Shown here in pieces: positions 59,662 through 64,000 of a stretch of DNA of 64,000 nucleotides. How positions within the stretch are numbered: the first letter of the stretch is position 1; every line of letters starts with the position of its first letter. The stretch is taken from contig CAIONQ010000100.1 in NCBI GenBank assembly GCA_903859705.1, positions 25,133 to 89,132 of the forward strand. The letters are read 5' to 3'. A model generated the notes under the pieces. It searched no databases. It saw only the letters and a program-made list of their open reading frames with translations, and was not told where the DNA came from. The translations under genes were made by a program, and so were the position numbers. The DNA comes from an uncultured Chthonomonas sp. GTDB lineage: Bacteria; Armatimonadota; Chthonomonadetes; Chthonomonadales; Chthonomonadaceae.

Positions 59662-62488
59662 CGATGGTAACGGTGGCCGACTTTAGACCCGGGGCCGAGG
59701 CGGTAATTTTAACCTGTCCCTGGGTTTCTGCGGCCTGAACCACGGCCATGCAAAGGCCGTTGAAGGCGTGGCGCTGGCTGGCCCTATCGGGCTCATGGCT
59801 GCTAGCATCTCCGTTGCCCACACCAGCAATGGTGGCGGCCTGGCCGTTGGCAGAGAAAACCACCAGGTTATCTGCTGTGGGCACAACATTGCCGCGTGCA
59901 TCCACCACAGCTGCGGCAACCATGGTTACATCCTCACCATCGGCATGCAGCTTACGCCGGTCCGTTGTAATTCGTAGCGCGGCTGGCGCACCGGCGGTTT
60001 CTACCGTGTCTAGCGCGGTCAGGCCAGATGAGTTGAAACCTCGGGCCTCGAGCTTACCAGCGGTGTATGGTACCTGCCACTCCAGATGCCCATTGCGGGG
60101 CATGTTCTTTTTGCCCAGGCTGGTGCCATTCAGCAGAAGCTCTACCTTTTCGCAGTTGCTGTGGCACCACACCGAGATGTTCTGCCCCTCTTTGCCGGGC
60201 CAGTTCCAGTGCGGCAAAATGTGCACTATTGGTTTGTTATCCCACCATGCTTTGTAGTAGAACCAGTTATCTTTAGGGAATCCGCACTCATCCATTATCC
60301 CGAAATGAGAGTTGATGCATGGCCACTCGTAGGGGGTGGGTTCGCCTTTGTAATCAAAGCCGGTCCAAACAAAACCGCCCGCAACGTAATCACGCTCGGC
60401 AATGGGTTTCCAGGCCGCTTCGGCAGTTTGTGCCCAGGGTGGGAAGTTTACATCATAGGCGCTAACATACCCGCGCACTGTATCGTTGGTGTAGATGCCG
60501 CGTGTGCTAACGGTGCTGGCTGTTTCACTGCCGTAAAAAGGCATATTGGGATAGCTCTTGTGGAAGCTATCGTAACCGCCGGGATTGTAGTTTGCTCCCT
60601 GCAGATCCTGAACATTGGTAATGCCATAACCCCAACCGCCGTTCATTGCACAGCTGACGGGGCGCATGGTGCCATCGTACTGATGCACCACATCCTTCAT
60701 GGCTGTGAAGATGCGTGCTCCCTCGGTGTTGCCCTGAAGGGGCTCTTCATTGCACATCGACCAAATAATGATGCTGGGGTGATTTCTGTCGCGCAGCAAC
60801 ATGGCCTTTAGATCGGCAAGGTCTGTTGCCGGCGTTCCGTTGGGTGTTTTAGCTGCGTAGGTATCGCCCAGGTGGCGTGTTTCATCCATCACCAGCATGC
60901 CCTGCCTGTCGCAGGCATCCAGTAGTTCGGCAGCGGGCGGGTTGTGGGAGCAACGGTACGCGTTGGATCCCATCTCCTTCAGCTTTTTAATGCGCCAGCT
61001 TAGCAGGCTATCTGGCATGCCAATGCCTACCCCGGAAAAATCCTGATGGTTGCAGGTGCCTTTGAGCTTTACAGGTTGACCATTCAGAAAGAAGCCTTTG
61101 GCCGCATCAAACCGAATGGTGCGGATACCAAACGCTGTTTCCGTGCTATCTGCGGCCGCTCCATGGCGAATCACGCTACTTACAAGGCGATATAGCCGGG
61201 GCTTTTCAACCGACCACAGCCTTGCCTTCGGCTCTTCAACCTCGACAACAACAACGCGTGTTTCGCCCGGGCCAAGGTGAGCCTGTGTGCTGCCGGCTAG
61301 CTGTTCGTTGCCATCCGGGGCGGATATTGCAGAGCGCACCTCCACGGTTTGTGGCTGGGTGGTGCTATTAACAACCGTAGTTTCAATATGCAGGGTGGCC
61401 GCCGGAACGGGGTCTGTTTCTGGGCCTTGAACCTGTGGCCTTACATACACCCCCCACGGGGCAATGTGCACGGGGTCGGCAGTGGTTAGCCAAACATGGC
61501 GGTAGATGCCGCCGCCCTCATACCACCAGCCCTCCTGCTTATGAGCATTTACATGCACGGCAAGCACATTGGGTGCGTCGAACTTCACCAGTCCAGCGAT
61601 ATCGAACCGAAAACCGATGTAGCCACTGGGCTGGCTGCCCAGCTCTTTGCCATTAAGCCATACCTTAGCATCCCGGTACACGCCATCAAAGTCGATCCAG
61701 AGGCTTTTCCCCTTGCTGCTCTCTGGCACAGTAAATGTTTTGCGATACCAGGCCTGGCCTGCCGCAAGCGAACCATGGGATGGATCCTCTTTTGGATCGA
61801 AAACGCCCTCCACAACAAAGTCATGCGGCAGATGCACGGTGCGCCACGGCCCATCGTTAAAGGCAGGTGCTACGGGGCCAAGGTCGTCTGGCTCTGGCTT
61901 GCCGCTCAGCAGATGCACGGGCTTCATAATGCCGCCGGTGCCACCCGTATTTTCCACCAGTAGGGTTAGTTTGTTGGGGCTGTTTTCTACCCAGGAGTTG
62001 GTGAGGTCAACCTCAAATTCATCGTCCCACCCCTTATGTTCCGCAACTTTGCGGCCATTGAGGTACACCACACAGTTATCATCTACGCTTTCAAAATGGA
62101 GCACGCGTTTGCGCTTGCTGCCAGTTTGCTGTGGTTCAGAGTTGGAACTGGAATCGTGCAGATCAGTGGTAAACCAGGCCAGCCCGTATCGGCCGGCGAA
62201 CTCATCCTGGCCAATTTTGCCAGCGTGCGTCTCTTCGGCACGCTCGTAAATATAGCCTGGCACAGCGGCGATTTTCATCATGTTAAGGCCCTGTGTTTTG
62301 AGCACCTTCCAATCAGAAATGGGAATGCCGGGAGTTTCGGCATTGCGATCCGGGGCATAGCGCCAGCCGGAATCAAACAGCTGGCGAACGCGGCCAGGTT
62401 TAACAGTTGATTTGTGAGCCGGAGCCGCAGAAACAGAGCCGATGGCTGCGGCAAAAAGTATGGCTGCAAGCCCAATAGAATGGCGCAT
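59648..62488 (-). CDS. Secreted GH2 family glycosidase (beta-galactosidase-like)
   Basis: A 946-residue exported GH2 enzyme. Sec signal to ~21, then two sugar-binding jelly-roll domains in a row: ~100-185 (LHFESVDDNCVVYLNGRKVA) and ~245-345 (LWIDFDGVYRDAKVWLNGKE). An immunoglobulin-like domain (~345-460) precedes the TIM barrel (~460-745) with acid/base Glu581 in IIIWSMCNEEP and nucleophile Glu655 in FYGSETASTV. DUF4982-like and Big-type Ig domains close the protein. The doubled N-terminal jelly roll makes it longer than the core family. Substrate could be beta-galactosides or related chains. Its last 14 bases overlap the MobA-AroA gene start. Confidence 0.93.
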   Translation of the reverse strand: MRHSIGLAAILFAAAIGSVSAAPAHKSTVKPGRVRQLFDSGWRYAPDRNAETPGIPISDWKVLKTQGLNMMKIAAVPGYIYERAEETHAGKIGQDEFAGRYGLAWFTTDLHDSSSNSEPQQTGSKRKRVLHFESVDDNCVVYLNGRKVAEHKGWDDEFEVDLTNSWVENSPNKLTLLVENTGGTGGIMKPVHLLSGKPEPDDLGPVAPAFNDGPWRTVHLPHDFVVEGVFDPKEDPSHGSLAAGQAWYRKTFTVPESSKGKSLWIDFDGVYRDAKVWLNGKELGSQPSGYIGFRFDIAGLVKFDAPNVLAVHVNAHKQEGWWYEGGGIYRHVWLTTADPVHIAPWGVYVRPQVQGPETDPVPAATLHIETTVVNSTTQPQTVEVRSAISAPDGNEQLAGSTQAHLGPGETRVVVVEVEEPKARLWSVEKPRLYRLVSSVIRHGAAADSTETAFGIRTIRFDAAKGFFLNGQPVKLKGTCNHQDFSGVGIGMPDSLLSWRIKKLKEMGSNAYRCSHNPPAAELLDACDRQGMLVMDETRHLGDTYAAKTPNGTPATDLADLKAMLLRDRNHPSIIIWSMCNEEPLQGNTEGARIFTAMKDVVHQYDGTMRPVSCAMNGGWGYGITNVQDLQGANYNPGGYDSFHKSYPNMPFYGSETASTVSTRGIYTNDTVRGYVSAYDVNFPPWAQTAEAAWKPIAERDYVAGGFVWTGFDYKGEPTPYEWPCINSHFGIMDECGFPKDNWFYYKAWWDNKPIVHILPHWNWPGKEGQNISVWCHSNCEKVELLLNGTSLGKKNMPRNGHLEWQVPYTAGKLEARGFNSSGLTALDTVETAGAPAALRITTDRRKLHADGEDVTMVAAAVVDARGNVVPTADNLVVFSANGQAATIAGVGNGDASSHEPDRASQRHAFNGLCMAVVQAAETQGQVKITASAPGLKSATVTIDVRK

Positions 62489-62568
62489 AAGGAACCCTCG
62501 CGAGATAACAGGCTAAGAATAAATAATGCTGATTAACATTATGACCCAAATTTGGATTTCACTCCACC

Positions 62569-63432
62569 TCATTCGCCGAATGGGGCACCATCCAGCAGGG
62601 CTTCCGAATACACCCTTTCCACCCATTCTACAATGCCATTAAAAGGTGTGGGACCTTCTTCTGCCTTAGCACGCAGGGCAGGGCAGCCCATCCTAACACC
62701 GCAATCCTGCTGCGTTTCCAGGTTCAAAACGGATACGGATTTGTGTGCCACTCGCATGGTGTTGCCCTCCATTTGTGCATCCATTGGCTCTGCACCTGCA
62801 GAATCCCATAGCCACCTATCGGTGCGCGCCAGCATGGTCATAGAACAGGATGCAAACAGCCGCAGCTCCTTTGTAAAGCCAGCCGGCCCCTGCGAGCCCG
62901 GGTGATTGGCTGCATGCTCGGCGGCGGTACCATACCACTTGCATGCAACCGCGAGGGCGGTGTGGTAACCGGCTCTCAGGTGATGTTGCGGCGATACGCG
63001 AAAGCCATAGTGATCCAGGGCTTTGAGAGAGTTTGCATACTCCTTCATCTCGGATGGAAAATTGGCAACAAGGCCCGGCCATGCGGCGTTTAGATGCCTC
63101 ATCAGGTGTGCATTCATGCGGGCACGGGTCCATCCCCAGGCATAGGCAGGCTCCCTGATAAGCAGTCCGCGAAGGTACGTGTTGAGTTCCTCCGGAGATT
63201 TGCCGGCATTCTCTGCCAGCGAAAAAGCCGCAATTGCGGGTGAGATGGCAGCCCAGCTCTGTTCAATAAAGAAAACAGCCGAGGAGAGCATGCGCCTGCG
63301 GGCATCCCTGGCCTGTGCGGCTTTGCGGGCCACATCGGGGCGTGCTTTTGCAAGCTCATCCAGGACGGCTTGTTCTGTGCGCTGGTGCGCATCCAGTTCT
63401 GTTATAATCTCCTGCAGGGCTAAGTAGTTCAT
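62569..63432 (-). CDS. Conserved-looking cytoplasmic protein of unknown function
   Basis: A 287-residue, mostly helical protein without signal or membrane helix. The N-terminal helix is rich in Glu, Ala and Arg (EIITELDAHQRTEQAVLDEL). The C-terminal part has a cysteine pair QDCGVRMGCPALRAKAEEGP, Cys-X5-Cys, which might bind metal or a cluster. ATG 63432 has no Shine-Dalgarno sequence; a perfect TATAAT lies eight bases before it, so the mRNA may be leaderless. An inverted repeat overlaps the -35. I do not recognise the family. It is 80 bases upstream of the GH2 gene on the same strand but probably separately controlled. Confidence 0.7.
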   Translation of the reverse strand: MNYLALQEIITELDAHQRTEQAVLDELAKARPDVARKAAQARDARRRMLSSAVFFIEQSWAAISPAIAAFSLAENAGKSPEELNTYLRGLLIREPAYAWGWTRARMNAHLMRHLNAAWPGLVANFPSEMKEYANSLKALDHYGFRVSPQHHLRAGYHTALAVACKWYGTAAEHAANHPGSQGPAGFTKELRLFASCSMTMLARTDRWLWDSAGAEPMDAQMEGNTMRVAHKSVSVLNLETQQDCGVRMGCPALRAKAEEGPTPFNGIVEWVERVYSEALLDGAPFGE

Positions 63433-63440
63433 AGTTTGAG

Positions 63441-63469
63441 ATTATACACGAGGGTGTATTTTATGTGGA
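63441..63469 (-). promoter_or_regulatory. Promoter of the 62569-63432 gene, near-leaderless
   Basis: On the minus strand TCCACA (63469-63464) is followed after 17 bases by TATAAT (63446-63441), only eight bases before the ATG. Transcription would start at or just before the start codon. Confidence 0.65.
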
Positions 63470-63482
63470 GAGGTTTCTCCAC
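63465..63482. promoter_or_regulatory. Inverted repeat overlapping the -35 box
   Basis: GTGGAGA (63465-63471) and TCTCCAC (63476-63482) are perfect inverted copies separated by GGTT. Position over the -35 element suggests a repressor site. Confidence 0.5.
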
Positions 63483-63566
63483 GCCTCTCGATGGAGGTTA
63501 TTTTTTATTGTTGGGGCCAGCCCGGTTCTGTTTTCTGTCTGCTTTCCAGAGTAAGTTTTCTCTGTC

Positions 63567-63584
63567 GTGGGGACCAGTCCCCAC
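63567..63584. repeat. Perfect inverted repeat GTGGGGAC-CA-GTCCCCAC
   Basis: Eight-base arms surround CA in a non-coding stretch. It could be part of a dispersed intergenic element or an operator. Confidence 0.6.
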
Positions 63585-63616
63585 ACCCCGGTTGGGGCGC
63601 TGTCTGCGCGCCCCAC

Positions 63617-63742
63617 CCTCGGCACTTGACTCCTTCGCAGGCTCAGGCGTGCCAGGGAACCCCCCTGCCAGCAAAATTCCACCCTACTCTGTAGTTGGCC
63701 CTCGCCTTGGCTCCCTCGCACGCTCGGGCGGCCAGGGAACCC
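63617..63742. repeat. Diverged direct repeat, two copies
   Basis: The blocks at about 63617-63662 and 63700-63742 share the order CTCG, TTG(A/G)CTCC, TCGCA(G/C)GCTC(A/G)GGC and GCCAGGGAACCC, about 80 bases apart. This looks like a decayed intergenic repeat family. Confidence 0.5.
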
Positions 63743-64000
63743 TGCAACGAGTAGGGAACCCGGCCTTCACAGCCTCCCATTTCGCTGGCGCATTTTGCTT
63801 GTGAATAGTGACGGACCAAATGCGCTGCGAAGAAGTTGGGTTTGTACCTTTCGGCGCTGTTATACGCCCCTCGCAGGCTCGAGGCTACAGCGCAGCTGGT
63901 TGTGTTAGATTTGCCGGCGTTTTATCGCCAGATCGGCGATTGGCGTGCGGTCCTGCCTCGGGCTTGCCCGTGTGCTAACGAGTTGACTATGCCCCGTTGA

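Larger units (their letters stand above)
63433..64000. other. Non-coding, GC-rich region with repeats (window end)
   Basis: These 568 bases hold the promoter and inverted repeat of the preceding gene (63441-63482), a perfect inverted repeat GTGGGGAC-CA-GTCCCCAC (63567-63584), and an imperfect direct repeat (about 63617-63662 and 63700-63742). The frames present (up to 122 codons on the plus strand) are proline-, serine- and cysteine-rich, lack ribosome sites and resemble no family. I see no gene. Confidence 0.55.

Noticed and set aside
63567..63742. CRISPR array
   Set aside because: There are only two imperfect blocks with unequal spacing, no regular repeat-spacer pattern and no cas gene.
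63436..63804. A 122-codon plus-strand frame at the window end
   Set aside because: Composition is Pro/Ser/Arg-rich with repeats, no ribosome site, and it overlaps the promoter of the neighbouring gene.

Overview
The window looks like chromosomal DNA of a member of the Armatimonadota (Armatimonadetes) or a close relative. The best pointer is the prepilin at 28361-29149. It has an [16 protein letters not shown] cleavage/methylation helix followed by an [24 protein letters not shown] block, a form that is very abundant in that phylum. Other pointers are planctomycete-like DUF1549/DUF1553, DUF1501 and split-IPT proteins, Tat-exported beta-propellers, a PEP-CTERM protein, many secreted glycosidases, a GlmL-type protein and a SARP/NB-ARC/TPR regulator. 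The assignment is inference from gene content. No rRNA, tRNA, CRISPR array, insertion sequence or prophage was recognised.

Layout. 1-518 is the 3' end of a Fic-family gene. 669-3966 (minus) is a sugar ABC importer (two permeases plus binding protein, no ATPase), divergent from a PQQ-type propeller (4194-5861). 5883-6743 (minus) holds a DUF1361 membrane protein and an unlisted 57-residue membrane protein. 6926-7669 is a secreted alpha/beta hydrolase convergent with DNA polymerase I (7678-10566). 10847-12211 is a lipoprotein. 12400-16151 is a three-gene GlmL operon. 16192-20453 (minus) has two OafA-type acyltransferases, one fused to an Ig-like domain and a GH27 glycosidase. 20731-26319 (minus) is a DUF362 / GH99-like / sulfatase cluster. 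26783-29404 has a PqaA-like protein, the prepilin and a small membrane protein. 29587-32244 has a Tat-exported propeller and a DUF1287 lipoprotein pair. 32234-36123 (minus) has two TPR paralogues.

36453-43335 (minus) is a complete suf iron-sulfur operon: rrf2, sufB, sufC, sufD, sufS, sufE, DUF59/sufT-like, sufA-like. It has a readable promoter, an inverted-repeat operator and a strong terminator. 43549-50792 is a coupled plus-strand operon of DUF1549/1553, DUF1501, WD40 and heme-containing IPT proteins. 50820-55440 (minus) has an ADP-ribosylglycohydrolase and the SARP regulator. 55640-57706 has a PEP-CTERM protein, a DUF2891 protein and a possible tiny membrane protein. 57703-62488 (minus) has a MobA-AroA fusion and a GH2 glycosidase. 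62569-63432 (minus) is an unknown gene with a near-leaderless promoter. 63433-64000 is non-coding and repeat-bearing.

Taken together the region suggests an aerobic or facultative carbohydrate scavenger. Exported GH27, GH2, GH99-like, sulfatase and esterase proteins would cut decorated polysaccharides, and a sugar ABC system would import the products. The most notable observations are the two gene fusions (acyltransferase-Ig-GH27 and MobA-AroA), the IPT domain split by a c-type heme segment, the TPR pair with one AfsR-like tail, and the suf operator that overlaps both transcription start and ribosome binding site.
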